Part shown: positions 56,057-64,000 of the stretch, in pieces
Layout: the number at the start of each line of letters is the position of its first letter
Numbering within the stretch: position 1 is the first letter of the stretch
NCBI GenBank assembly: GCA_949298825.1
Contig: CASFYB010000003.1
Coordinates: forward strand, 1 to 64,000
Length of the DNA: 64,000 nt
Reading direction: 5' to 3'
Source: an uncultured Helicobacter sp.
GTDB lineage: Bacteria > Campylobacterota > Campylobacteria > Campylobacterales > Helicobacteraceae
Made by a program: the position numbers and the translations under genes
The notes under the pieces: model-generated
What the model was told of the DNA's origin: nothing
Database searches by the model: none
Seen by the model: the letters and a program-made list of their open reading frames with translations, nothing else

Positions 56057-58186
56057 ATGAGAAAATTATCTATGGCATTAAGCATTTTTACATGCTGCTT
56101 GTTATCCAACACGCTTGATGAAGATAGAACAGATCCTGCTAAGACCCCTGCTAGTAAAGAAAATAAAATCATAGATTCTCAAAGTCTTATGGCAATAGAG
56201 ACTTATGGGAGTACAGAAGTCTCTTTTGGGAATCAAACAATTATTGATTCTGGCTTTATTGATCATACACAGGCTCAAAACCTCACTCAAATCTTTAGTG
56301 CTCAAAGCTCTGTAAGTGTGGGTGGTGGAGCTAATATGGCTCAGAAAATTTATATAAGAGGCTTAGAAGATAGACTTTTTAGCGTGAGTGTTGATGGGGC
56401 TAGGCAAAATGGCAATGCATTTCACCATCAAGGAAATGTCATGCTAGATGCCTCTATGATCAAAGAGATCAAACTCAATAAGGGTGTGGCTAATGCTTCA
56501 GATGGCGCAGGAAGTCTAGCTGGAAGTATAAAAGTCATCACCAAAGATGCCAGTGATTTTTTAAAGGATAATCAAAACTTTGGATTTAAGGTTAAAAGTG
56601 GGGTTTTTAGTAACTTTGGCATAGAAGAAAGCCTAGTGCTTTATGGAGGGAATCATAAAAATTTTGATGCCCTTGTTTCTTATGATTTTTTAGATACTTT
56701 TTATTATCGCGATGGAGGTTATTTAAAGGAGACAAAAAGCTTCCCTGGAGATAGAGTGCTTGGCTCAAACTCATTGCGTCATAATGTTTTGTTCAAAACA
56801 AACGCCTATTTAAGCAAGGAGCAAAAAATTACCTTTAGCTATGGGATGGTGATGGATAGGGCCATAGCACCCTTTAGACGGAATATTGGCTCTGTGATTG
56901 GAGAGGATGGCGTTGATTATGCATTGGTGTTATTTAACAATCAAAGCCAAAATCACAATCTTGCCCTTAACTATCAAAAGAAATCAGAAAACTTCCAAAT
57001 ACCAGAGATAAAGGCAGGTCTTTATGCCAATATAAAAAATGTCAAGCTTAGCCCTTACTCTTTGCCTGCTGCTGCGCTAAAAGACCCTGAAGCAAGCTCA
57101 GCTAGGAATCTATTTTTAAATAATGTTGGTTTAGATATAAAGTTAAAGCATCAAAAAAGTAAAAAAAGCTCTTTAGAATATGGCATTAATTATCAGAATC
57201 TAAGCACGGCTGATTTAGCCCAAACACTCAGAGATCCTGCTCATAGAGGAAGGGAAGTAGGACAGATTTTAGGTGGTTTTGTGCAGGGCGGCTATGAGAT
57301 GATAGAGGGGCTTAGTTTTGGTATTGGTAGTCGCTATGATAGCTATTTTTATTTTGATAAAAACTCTCAAAACCACCATACTTGGGGATTTTCTCCATCA
57401 GGATTTTTGCTCTATGAGCCTTTAGAATCTTTAGATATCAAGCTTAGCTATGGTTATGTTGTACGCGGTGCGCTGCCTGGAGATGCACTTTTGTTGCAAG
57501 ATAGTGATTTGCGCATCGCAAAGAATCTAAAAGCTGAAAAATCACAAAATGTAGAATTTGATATAGATTATAATGGAGATTTCTTCTTTCTTAGAGGCAG
57601 TCTTTTTTATCAGCATATTAGGGATTTTATCAATAGCTATGGGAGATCTAGTTTGGCTGCTTCTGATGTGCTTTTTAGGGATAATCTCCCCTATGCAATC
57701 AATGTATATGGTGGAGAGATTGGAGGGGGGTTAAATTACAAGGGCTTTTATGCTAGTTTTGATTTTTCTCGATCCCTGCCTAGCATTAAGGGGCATTTAC
57801 TGTCAGATACTTATGAGCTTGGGGCTGTGAGTGGAAATACTTATGTGCTAAAGCTTGGTTATGATGCTTTGAAGTGGCATATTTCATGGGTCAGTCGCTT
57901 TGTGCAGGCTATAGATTATAGGGGGTATAATATCTATAATGATGAGATTGAAAATATTAATAAAAAGGGTTATGGCATACACAGTATTTATGCCAGTTAT
58001 ACTCCTATCAAGCATCTAGAGCTAAACTTTGCGATTGAAAATCTTTTTAATGCCTATTATATTAGCCAGACCTCGCCATTTAAAGTAGAGGCTGATTCTT
58101 CAGCTAGTGAAAGTATGAATGCCATACGCTCAGCACTTAGAGAAAGCGGGATCAATTTCAAGTTTAATTTAAGCTATCAATACTAG
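56057..58186 (+). CDS. TonB-dependent outer-membrane receptor
   Basis: A 709-residue protein with a short signal peptide, the plug domain (NLTQIFSAQSSVSVGGG, IYIRGLEDRLFSVSVDG, GAGSLAGSIKV) and a 22-strand barrel ending in the aromatic residue Y. Such proteins import ferric or haem iron, nickel or vitamin B12 with TonB energy. No periplasmic or inner-membrane transport gene is next to it, so the substrate is unknown. The stop overlaps the DUF354 gene on the other strand by 4 bases. Confidence 0.92.
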   Translation: MRKLSMALSIFTCCLLSNTLDEDRTDPAKTPASKENKIIDSQSLMAIETYGSTEVSFGNQTIIDSGFIDHTQAQNLTQIFSAQSSVSVGGGANMAQKIYIRGLEDRLFSVSVDGARQNGNAFHHQGNVMLDASMIKEIKLNKGVANASDGAGSLAGSIKVITKDASDFLKDNQNFGFKVKSGVFSNFGIEESLVLYGGNHKNFDALVSYDFLDTFYYRDGGYLKETKSFPGDRVLGSNSLRHNVLFKTNAYLSKEQKITFSYGMVMDRAIAPFRRNIGSVIGEDGVDYALVLFNNQSQNHNLALNYQKKSENFQIPEIKAGLYANIKNVKLSPYSLPAAALKDPEASSARNLFLNNVGLDIKLKHQKSKKSSLEYGINYQNLSTADLAQTLRDPAHRGREVGQILGGFVQGGYEMIEGLSFGIGSRYDSYFYFDKNSQNHHTWGFSPSGFLLYEPLESLDIKLSYGYVVRGALPGDALLLQDSDLRIAKNLKAEKSQNVEFDIDYNGDFFFLRGSLFYQHIRDFINSYGRSSLAASDVLFRDNLPYAINVYGGEIGGGLNYKGFYASFDFSRSLPSIKGHLLSDTYELGAVSGNTYVLKLGYDALKWHISWVSRFVQAIDYRGYNIYNDEIENINKKGYGIHSIYASYTPIKHLELNFAIENLFNAYYISQTSPFKVEADSSASESMNAIRSALRESGINFKFNLSYQY

Positions 58187-59256
58187 GGGTAGAATCTATC
58201 TTTTATGATTTTTAGGATTGATGTAAAGTCAGCATGGCTAGGCTCAAAAAGAGACTTTGCCTTAGTGTTTTTTTGATTGCTAGCTAGGATTTTTTTGGCC
58301 ATTATAAAAAGCTCATCACCATCCTTGGCATGCTCCATTAGTTTATTTTCTAATAGATAAATATCATGAAACAAAAATAAAGATCGCGTAGAAATAGTGG
58401 GGATGCCAAGATAGCAGGCTTCTAGATTCATCGTGCCTCCCCCGCCAATAAGCAGATCAATATAAGGATAGAACTCTTGTGCCTTAAATTTTTGTTTGGC
58501 AATATAGATGTTTTTATATCCACTAAATTTTTGTTTTAACTCCTCATTTCCATAGCGTGGCATGATGACTATATTAATATTTAGGCTAGCAAGCTTTTTT
58601 ACACCCTCATAAATAGTATTGAGTTTAGATTTGACATAATGTGCCTTATATTCTTCTTCGCGCACTAAGATAGTGGGGATATCTTTAGATAAGCCAAGGC
58701 TATCTCTAAAGTCTTTAGCAGGTTTTAAGTCTTTTAGCCATAAGGACACATCAATAAAGTCATAACTAAAGATTTGATCATGTTCTAGGCCTAAAAGCTT
58801 ATAACATTCAGAAGGCACGACAAATGGATGAAAAACTAGTGTGCTTAATGGCAAAGAAAGTCTTGCTACAATACTAAGCAGCTTAGAATCTACCCTATGT
58901 CCTATAATGGGAGTGTCAGAGAATTGTATAATAGGTATATTTAGGCCATAGGCAGTATGACAGCCCTCCACACTTACCCCAGTGATGAAAATTTTGGGCA
59001 TACCTATCTTTTTAAAAAGCTCTAAAAACTCTTGCTGGCGCATCAGCCTAGCCTGCAGTTTATCAAGCTTTTCTATCCCTCCATATCCACCTACACAAAC
59101 TGCCTTTATGCCAAAAAGATCTAAAAGGTCAGCACACTCATCATAGCCTTTGCTTTTTCTTGTGGTGATAATCACCTCATCAAGCTTTTGTAAAAGCGGG
59201 ATGAGATCTTTAAAAAAGAGCACATATTTAGGATCAGTAATATCAAGCCAAATCAA
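58183..59256 (-). CDS. DUF354 family protein (glycosyltransferase-like fold)
   Basis: The 357-residue protein fits DUF354: a short MIWLDITDPKYVLFF start, IKAVCVGGYGG, and a C-terminal GGGGTMNLEACYLGIPTI, which resembles the UDP-binding loop of GT-B fold enzymes such as UDP-GlcNAc 2-epimerase. Members occur in archaea and in polysaccharide clusters; none has a clear function to my knowledge. It overlaps the small Cys protein gene by 4 bases and thus joins the fbp operon. Confidence 0.78.
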   Translation of the reverse strand: MIWLDITDPKYVLFFKDLIPLLQKLDEVIITTRKSKGYDECADLLDLFGIKAVCVGGYGGIEKLDKLQARLMRQQEFLELFKKIGMPKIFITGVSVEGCHTAYGLNIPIIQFSDTPIIGHRVDSKLLSIVARLSLPLSTLVFHPFVVPSECYKLLGLEHDQIFSYDFIDVSLWLKDLKPAKDFRDSLGLSKDIPTILVREEEYKAHYVKSKLNTIYEGVKKLASLNINIVIMPRYGNEELKQKFSGYKNIYIAKQKFKAQEFYPYIDLLIGGGGTMNLEACYLGIPTISTRSLFLFHDIYLLENKLMEHAKDGDELFIMAKKILASNQKNTKAKSLFEPSHADFTSILKIIKDRFYP

Positions 59257-59450
59257 AAAGAAAAATCCCCACTAGTGCCTTTATTCATACTATTATAAAC
59301 TGCTTTAACATAGCTTTTTCTAAGTTCGCAATCTAGTATTTTTTCACACTCACTGCAGCTAGTTTTTTGTTTATTTTGTTGGCAACTCTTTAGCTCTTTA
59401 AGTTTCTCTTCAAGCGCATGCTCAAAGGAATCTAATCTAGGATCACTCAT
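59253..59450 (-). CDS. Small Cys-rich conserved protein
   Basis: A 65-residue protein with four cysteines (SCQQ, SCSEC, DCEL) and charged helices. It overlaps fbp at one end and the DUF354 gene at the other, both by 4 bases. It lies in the position I recall for HP1384 of H. pylori, next to fbp. Zinc or disulfide binding is possible. Function is unknown; tight overlaps argue that it is real. Confidence 0.75.
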   Translation of the reverse strand: MSDPRLDSFEHALEEKLKELKSCQQNKQKTSCSECEKILDCELRKSYVKAVYNSMNKGTSGDFSF

Positions 59451-60361
59451 CTTTCCTCCTTATAGGCTTGTTTTAGAGCATTGATCTCTTCTTTGCTACC
59501 CAAAAAACAAGGCGTGCTTTGATGCAGGCTATCACATGCTAGATCTAAGATTCTCCCTGCTCCATCTATGGCCTCTCCCCCTGCTTGTTCATAAATAAAG
59601 CTCATCGGGAAGACTTCAAAGAGTTTTCTTAGTTTGCCATTTGGGGCATCTTGTGTAGCAGGGTAGCTAAAAAGCCCTCCGCCTTTGATTAAGATTTGAT
59701 GTAAGTCTGGGACCATCCCACCAGAATATCGCAAGCGATACCCACTAGCAAAAAGAGAATCTATAAAATCTTTGTGAGTTTTGCTCCAATGTTTTTGTGT
59801 GCCTCCAGGAGCATTGAGCTTGCCTTTTTGTCCAAGTTTTGGCGGGGTTAGGTTGATGTATTCTTGCTTGCTGGTTTGTTTTTGATAAAAAAGAGCATTT
59901 TTTGTAGCAAAGATGATCTCAATTCTAGGTCCATAGACAACATAGCTTGCAGCAATAAGATTTTGGGCACTAAAGCTATTTTCATAGATTCCAAAAATAC
60001 TGCCTAGGGCTAGGTTGCTATCCATAAGACTAGAGCCATCTAGCGGATCATAGGCAATATAAAGCTTCCCCTCCCCTCCTAGCGGGCTTGTCATCAAAAG
60101 ACTTTTGGAATCTAAAATGCCATTTTTACCTATGATTTCAGCCTTTTCTTCGCTGCATACACCAGCTATGCACTCTAAGGCTAGGAGTTGTTTTTCTATA
60201 TAGGTATCTGCTAGCACATCTACAGCTAATTGAGCATCCCCACTAGAGTTTGAGCTCTCTAAATACTCACTCCCAGAATCTTTTAAAAGCTGGCTAATAT
60301 GAGCACTAATTTTTTTAAGCTCATCAAAAATAACTTGGATTTTAGAATCTAGATTTGGCAT
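59447..60361 (-). CDS. fbp: Fructose-1,6-bisphosphatase, class I
   Basis: Fbp drives gluconeogenesis from fructose-1,6-bisphosphate to fructose-6-phosphate. The 304-residue protein carries the class I metal motif DPLDGSSLMDSN and the phosphate-binding region YSGGMVPDLHQIL. It is divergent from rpe, with a 102-base gap between the two start codons. The order small protein / fbp / rpe / dnaQ matches H. pylori. Confidence 0.94.
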   Translation of the reverse strand: MPNLDSKIQVIFDELKKISAHISQLLKDSGSEYLESSNSSGDAQLAVDVLADTYIEKQLLALECIAGVCSEEKAEIIGKNGILDSKSLLMTSPLGGEGKLYIAYDPLDGSSLMDSNLALGSIFGIYENSFSAQNLIAASYVVYGPRIEIIFATKNALFYQKQTSKQEYINLTPPKLGQKGKLNAPGGTQKHWSKTHKDFIDSLFASGYRLRYSGGMVPDLHQILIKGGGLFSYPATQDAPNGKLRKLFEVFPMSFIYEQAGGEAIDGAGRILDLACDSLHQSTPCFLGSKEEINALKQAYKEER

Positions 60362-60463
60362 TTTTGCTCCTTGCTTCTTGTTTGTGGATTATATCAAATG
60401 CTAAATTTAATATCATCATAAGTGTGTTTTTGCTATGCTTTAAAAAAAGATTTAAGGAAGGCA

Positions 60464-61105
60464 ATGTTAGTAGCCCCTAGTATTTTATCAGCAAATTTTT
60501 TATGCCTTAAAGATGAGGTGGTAAGTGTGTGTGAGGGTGGAGCAGATTTGCTTCATATTGATGTTATGGATGGACATTTTGTGCCAAATCTTACCTTTGG
60601 TCCGACTGTCTTGCAGGGCTTGAGTGAGGTGAGCACGATCCCTTTAGATGTGCATCTAATGGTAGAGAACACAGATTTTTTCATCAATCTTTTTGCTCCC
60701 CTAAAGCCCAAATATATGAGTATCCATTTAGAATCTTGCAAGCATCTTCATCGTACCTTACAGCACATCCGCTCTCTAGGTATCAGCCCTGCTGTTGTGA
60801 TCAACCCACATAGCAGTGAAGAGAATCTAAAATATATTTTAAATGATATAGATATGGTTTTGGTAATGAGTGTTAATCCAGGGTTTGGCGCACAAAGTTT
60901 TATACCTTTTTCACTAGAAAAGATTAGGAATCTAAAAGAGCTTATCTTAGCTCGCAATGCTAATTGTTTGATTGAAGTAGATGGTGGGGTGAGTGATAAA
61001 AATATTTCTCTTTTAAAAGATAGTGGCGTAGATATAGCTGTGGCTGGAAGCTATATTTTTGGAGCTAAAGATAGAAAAAGCGCTATTGCATCTTTGAAAA
61101 AATGA
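60464..61105 (+). CDS. rpe: Ribulose-phosphate 3-epimerase
   Basis: Rpe interconverts ribulose-5-phosphate and xylulose-5-phosphate. Start at ATG 60464 (MLVAPSILSANF) with AAGGAAG upstream; the longer frame from 60422 adds 14 unlikely residues. The 213-residue TIM barrel has HIDVMDGHFVPN, MSVNPGFGAQSF and the phosphate loop VDGGV. The stop overlaps dnaQ by 4 bases. Confidence 0.94.
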   Translation: MLVAPSILSANFLCLKDEVVSVCEGGADLLHIDVMDGHFVPNLTFGPTVLQGLSEVSTIPLDVHLMVENTDFFINLFAPLKPKYMSIHLESCKHLHRTLQHIRSLGISPAVVINPHSSEENLKYILNDIDMVLVMSVNPGFGAQSFIPFSLEKIRNLKELILARNANCLIEVDGGVSDKNISLLKDSGVDIAVAGSYIFGAKDRKSAIASLKK

Positions 61106-61941
61106 TACATAAACCCAAATACTTAGTCACTAGACTTAAGCCCATCCATCAAGAAGCGCCCCCTCCCCTCCCCTCTCCTAAGCCTAAGGCAGAAAAGAGC
61201 TTTTATACCAAGGTTTATGAAAAGCTAAATCAGCCCATTAATAAAAGTAGATTCTTAGCCTTTGCATGCCATATCATGGGTGTAGATAAAGAGGATTTAG
61301 CTTTAGAGATGATGCGCTCTTGTGGGCTTTGGGTCGATATACAAGGAGAGGATATCCTATGCTTAAGCACACAGAGGGGTTTTAGTGACTGTGAGTTTTG
61401 CTTTGTAGATATTGAGACTACAGGTTCTAAGCCAAATGTCGCAAATATCATTGAAATAGGGGCTATTAAGGTAAAAAACAATGAGATTATAGATAGGTTT
61501 GAAAGCTTAGTTTATGCCAAAGAAGTGCCAGAAGAGATCACAGATCTTACTGGGATTAGTGCAGAGATGCTAAGTGATGCCCCTAGCGAAAAAAAAGTGC
61601 TGAAAGATTTTAGGGCATTTTTAGGCGATAGTGTTTTTGTAGCACATAATGTTGCATTTGATTATGGATTTATTAGCGCAAGGCTAGAATCTCATGGGGA
61701 TTTTGGGCTTTTAAACCCTAGAATCTGCAGCGTAGAATTTGCTCAAAAAACCATACTTTCCCCTCGTTATTCTCTTGCTTTTTTAAATGAATTTTTAGGT
61801 ATTAATGCCCCTGTATCTCATAGGGCATATCATGATGCCTATGCATGTAAAGAGGTATTTAACATCGCATCTTTGATGTTGCCAAAAGATGTTGTCAGCC
61901 TGCAGGATGTAATAGAATTTACACGTGGCAAGAAGCTTTGA
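61102..61941 (+). CDS. dnaQ: DnaQ-like 3'-5' exonuclease (DNA polymerase III epsilon type)
   Basis: The 279-residue protein has an N-terminal extension of about 90 residues and then the DEDDh exonuclease domain: FVDIETTGSKPN, VAHNVAFDYGF, and SHRAYHDAYACKE (His and final Asp). It is probably the proofreading subunit for DnaE at 5.6 kb. The extension has a proline-rich start (PPPLPSPKPKAEK) and no recognised motif. It ends two bases before the convergent kdsD gene. Confidence 0.9.
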   Translation: MIHKPKYLVTRLKPIHQEAPPPLPSPKPKAEKSFYTKVYEKLNQPINKSRFLAFACHIMGVDKEDLALEMMRSCGLWVDIQGEDILCLSTQRGFSDCEFCFVDIETTGSKPNVANIIEIGAIKVKNNEIIDRFESLVYAKEVPEEITDLTGISAEMLSDAPSEKKVLKDFRAFLGDSVFVAHNVAFDYGFISARLESHGDFGLLNPRICSVEFAQKTILSPRYSLAFLNEFLGINAPVSHRAYHDAYACKEVFNIASLMLPKDVVSLQDVIEFTRGKKL

Positions 61942-61943
61942 TT

Positions 61944-62915
61944 TTATGCAGATATACCCGCGCTAATAAGTGTGTGCAAATGCAAAAGACCTAAAATCTT
62001 GCCATTTGTATCTGTGATGATTAATGCTTGGATCTTATTTTGCTCAATAAGCTTTAGCGCATCATAGGCAAGCATCTCTGGATTATTGCAAGTTTTGGGA
62101 TTTTTTGTAGCATAGTTGATGGCCTTGGCATCTAGGTTGAAATCCTCTCTCATCATCGCTCGTCTTAAATCCCCATCGCTCAAAATTCCGCATACATATT
62201 GCTCAGAATCAAGAATGATAGCATTTCCAAGTCTGCATTCACTCATTTTTATAATCGCCTCTTTAAGCGGGGTTTGCTTAGTGATTATAGGGAGGCTTTG
62301 GGTTTGCATCAAGTCTTTGATTTTCACAAAAAGTCGCTTACCAAGCGCTCCTCCAGGATGAAATGAAGCAAAGTCTTTTTGAGTAAAATCCCTAGCCTTC
62401 ATTAGACATACTGCTAAAGCATCCCCTAGGGCTAGAGTGAGGGTGGTTGAAGTGGTGGGGGCTGTATTAAGTGGGCAGGCTTCACGCTCGATGAACAAAG
62501 GAATGAAGAAATCTCCTTGGGAGGATAGAGGGGTATTTTGATTTTTGCTCATAGTGATGATGGCCTTGCTAAGGCGCTTAAGGTGGGGCATGATGGCTAA
62601 AAGCTCATCGCTTTGACCACTATAGCTAATAGCTAGGATCACATCTTTGTCTTCTACCATGCCAAGATCCCCATGAAGTGCCTCTGTAGGGTGCAAAAAG
62701 AAGCTAGGAGTGCCTGTAGAGGCAAGTGTGGCAGCTATTTTTGCGCCTATTAGACCGCTTTTGCCCACGCCAGTTGCTATGAGCTTGCCCCCTGAATCTA
62801 AGATCACATCAACAATGCCCTTCCAATTGATCTTGTTGCAATCAAGCCTATTTAATGCTAGAGCCTCGGCTTCTAGTACTTCTTTGGCGATAAGTCCAAA
62901 ATCTAGATTCTGCAT
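61944..62915 (-). CDS. kdsD: Arabinose-5-phosphate isomerase (KdsD/KpsF)
   Basis: KdsD makes arabinose-5-phosphate, the precursor of the LPS sugar Kdo. The 323-residue protein has an SIS domain (ATGVGKSGLIGAKIAATLAST) and two C-terminal CBS domains. The gene follows the RNase J gene by 18 bases on the same strand, as in H. pylori (HP1430-HP1429 as I recall them). No truncation is seen. Confidence 0.94.
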   Translation of the reverse strand: MQNLDFGLIAKEVLEAEALALNRLDCNKINWKGIVDVILDSGGKLIATGVGKSGLIGAKIAATLASTGTPSFFLHPTEALHGDLGMVEDKDVILAISYSGQSDELLAIMPHLKRLSKAIITMSKNQNTPLSSQGDFFIPLFIEREACPLNTAPTTSTTLTLALGDALAVCLMKARDFTQKDFASFHPGGALGKRLFVKIKDLMQTQSLPIITKQTPLKEAIIKMSECRLGNAIILDSEQYVCGILSDGDLRRAMMREDFNLDAKAINYATKNPKTCNNPEMLAYDALKLIEQNKIQALIITDTNGKILGLLHLHTLISAGISA

Positions 62916-62933
62916 GAGGCTCCTTTGTTTGGG

Positions 62934-64000
62934 TTATTTGACATATGAATGCACAACAATAGTGGGGTATTTTTTAGTCTTTTTGAATAAAAACTTTTTA
63001 AGCAAATGTCTTAAATCGGTTTCTAAATTTTTAGCACTATTTAGGATTTCTGGTTTTAGATTCTTAATATGCAACTCTAAAAGCTCTCCAATCTCTTTGC
63101 TAAAGGCTTTTTCATTTTTAGGGTTAATGATGCCTAGCGAAGTGATTTGAGAATCTTTTAGGAATTTTTGGCTAGATTTTTCGATCATGGCCATGACGAT
63201 CAAAAGGCCACTTTCTGCTAAAGTCTGGCGCTCAGTAACCACGATATTATCGATTTCTGTACCCACTTGGTTGTCAATAAAGACCTTGCCACTCTTAATG
63301 GATTTAACCTTGCGGATATAGCTTGGATTAACTTCAATTTGATCGCCATCTTCCATCAGGTAGATATTTTTTTCTAAAACACCGCATTTAATAGCTGTTT
63401 CTTTATGTTTAGCAACATGGTTATACTCTCCATGCACAGGGAGGAAGAACTTAGGTTTAATAAGACGTAGCATTAGCTTTTGTTCTTCTTGTGCGGCATG
63501 TCCACTGACATGGATCTCACTAAAGTCTTGGTAGGCCACACGTGCACCAGCTTTGATAAGGAAGTTTAGCACAGCTGAGACAGACCCTTCATTTCCCGGG
63601 ATTGCTTTAGCTGAGATGATGACCATATCAGTAGGCTTGATCTTAACATGACGATGCTCATCTGTAGCCATGCGATAAAGCGCACTCATTGTCTCACCTT
63701 GCGATCCTGTAGTAACTATCAAAACTTCAGAATCAGGATAATTATTTACCTCATGCGCCTCAATAAAAATATTGCCAGGAAGCTCAATATAGCCAAGCTC
63801 GCGAGCAATATCGATATTTTTTTCCATAGATCTACCAATAACTGCTACCTTGCGCCCATATTTGATGCCATAATTAATCGCTTGATAGACGCGGTGGATA
63901 TTGGATGAAAAGGTGCTCATGATAACGCGCCCCTCAGCACTTTTAAACAGGGCATCAAAAGTAGGCCCTACACTAGCCTCTGATGCAGTCGATCCACTTT
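62934..64000 (-). CDS. rnj: Ribonuclease J, 3' part (5' end outside window)
   Basis: The reading frame stays open from 62934 to the window edge. The upstream continuation (positions 64000-63921) reads GSTASEASVGPTFDALF and then EGRVIMSTFSSNIHRV, so ATG 63920 is internal and not the true start. The part seen covers the rear of the beta-lactamase/beta-CASP domain (VVTTGSQGETMSALYRM, VSGHAAQEEQKLML, PVHGEYNH) and the C-terminal domain. RNase J with RhpA is the main mRNA-decay enzyme of H. pylori. Confidence 0.92.
   Translation of the reverse strand, partial: SGSTASEASVGPTFDALFKSAEGRVIMSTFSSNIHRVYQAINYGIKYGRKVAVIGRSMEKNIDIARELGYIELPGNIFIEAHEVNNYPDSEVLIVTTGSQGETMSALYRMATDEHRHVKIKPTDMVIISAKAIPGNEGSVSAVLNFLIKAGARVAYQDFSEIHVSGHAAQEEQKLMLRLIKPKFFLPVHGEYNHVAKHKETAIKCGVLEKNIYLMEDGDQIEVNPSYIRKVKSIKSGKVFIDNQVGTEIDNIVVTERQTLAESGLLIVMAMIEKSSQKFLKDSQITSLGIINPKNEKAFSKEIGELLELHIKNLKPEILNSAKNLETDLRHLLKKFLFKKTKKYPTIVVHSYVK

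Noticed and set aside
61161-61181. C-rich stretch near the start of dnaQ as a third contingency tract
   Set aside because: The run is broken by T every few bases (CCCCCTCCCCTCCCC), so it is not a homopolymer prone to slippage.
62710-63150. 146-codon plus-strand frame across kdsD and RNase J
   Set aside because: It spans two conserved genes on the other strand and has no signals of its own.

Overview
The window looks like a core-genome segment of a non-pylori Helicobacter (Campylobacterota, formerly Epsilonproteobacteria). The DNA is AT-rich. Several blocks keep a gene order I recall from H. pylori: nfu / hypothetical / murE; small Cys-rich protein / fbp / rpe / dnaQ; kdsD / RNase J. ThyX replaces ThyA, FqrB and CcoS are present, and promoters are mostly extended -10 boxes (TGnTAnAAT) without a clear -35. 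Two features argue against H. pylori itself: dnaA-dnaN-gyrB sit together, and a type II-secretion-like ATPase/platform pair (CtsE/CtsF type) is present. Species cannot be fixed from the sequence alone.

Layout. 1-4 kb: the start of an unseen leftward gene with a G11 tract in its promoter, pirin, and a serine catabolism pair (sdaA, sdaC). 4-9.1 kb: leftward dnaE-rluB-thiF with overlapping genes. 9.3-16.7 kb: di-haem cytochrome c peroxidase, priA, and alaS-maf-ccoS-fqrB. 16.8-25.4 kb: nfu-TPR protein-murE, hypE, two lipoproteins, ung, glmS, and divergent selC/selA. 25.4-31.8 kb: transformation-system genes, thyX and polA. 31.8-38.3 kb: ackA-pta, an FAH-like conserved protein, a zinc ribbon, a dicarboxylate symporter, galE and a thioesterase. 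38.3-43.9 kb: ruvC, the predicted replication origin in two parts flanking dnaA, dnaN and gyrB. 44-49.4 kb: plsY-folB and an MFS/HlyD/TolC-type efflux operon. 49.4-53 kb: tpiA-lpxD and a membrane sulfatase-fold transferase with an in-frame G11 tract. 53.2-56 kb: a serine biosynthesis operon (class V aminotransferase, short SerA, SerB). 56-58.2 kb: TonB-dependent receptor. 58.2-64 kb: DUF354 protein, small Cys protein, fbp, rpe, dnaQ, kdsD and the 3' part of RNase J.

How it fits together. The window holds initiation (DnaA and its box clusters), elongation (DnaE, DnaN, DnaQ-like, PolA) and restart/repair (PriA, RuvC, Ung) of replication. It also has envelope synthesis (GlmS, MurE, LpxD, KdsD, PlsY, GalE), serine made and burned at separate loci, and acetate interconversion. 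Selenocysteine charging (selC, selA), Ni-Fe hydrogenase maturation (HypE) and cbb3 oxidase assembly (CcoS) point to anaerobic and microaerobic respiration.

I found no CRISPR array, insertion sequence, prophage or clear novel multi-gene system. The most notable signals are the two G11 tracts, the overlapping selC/selA promoters, a tRNA-Sec acceptor end one G short, a paired palindrome in front of the efflux operon, a possible structured leader before a lipoprotein gene, and a strongly over-represented 9-mer TAGAWTCTA.
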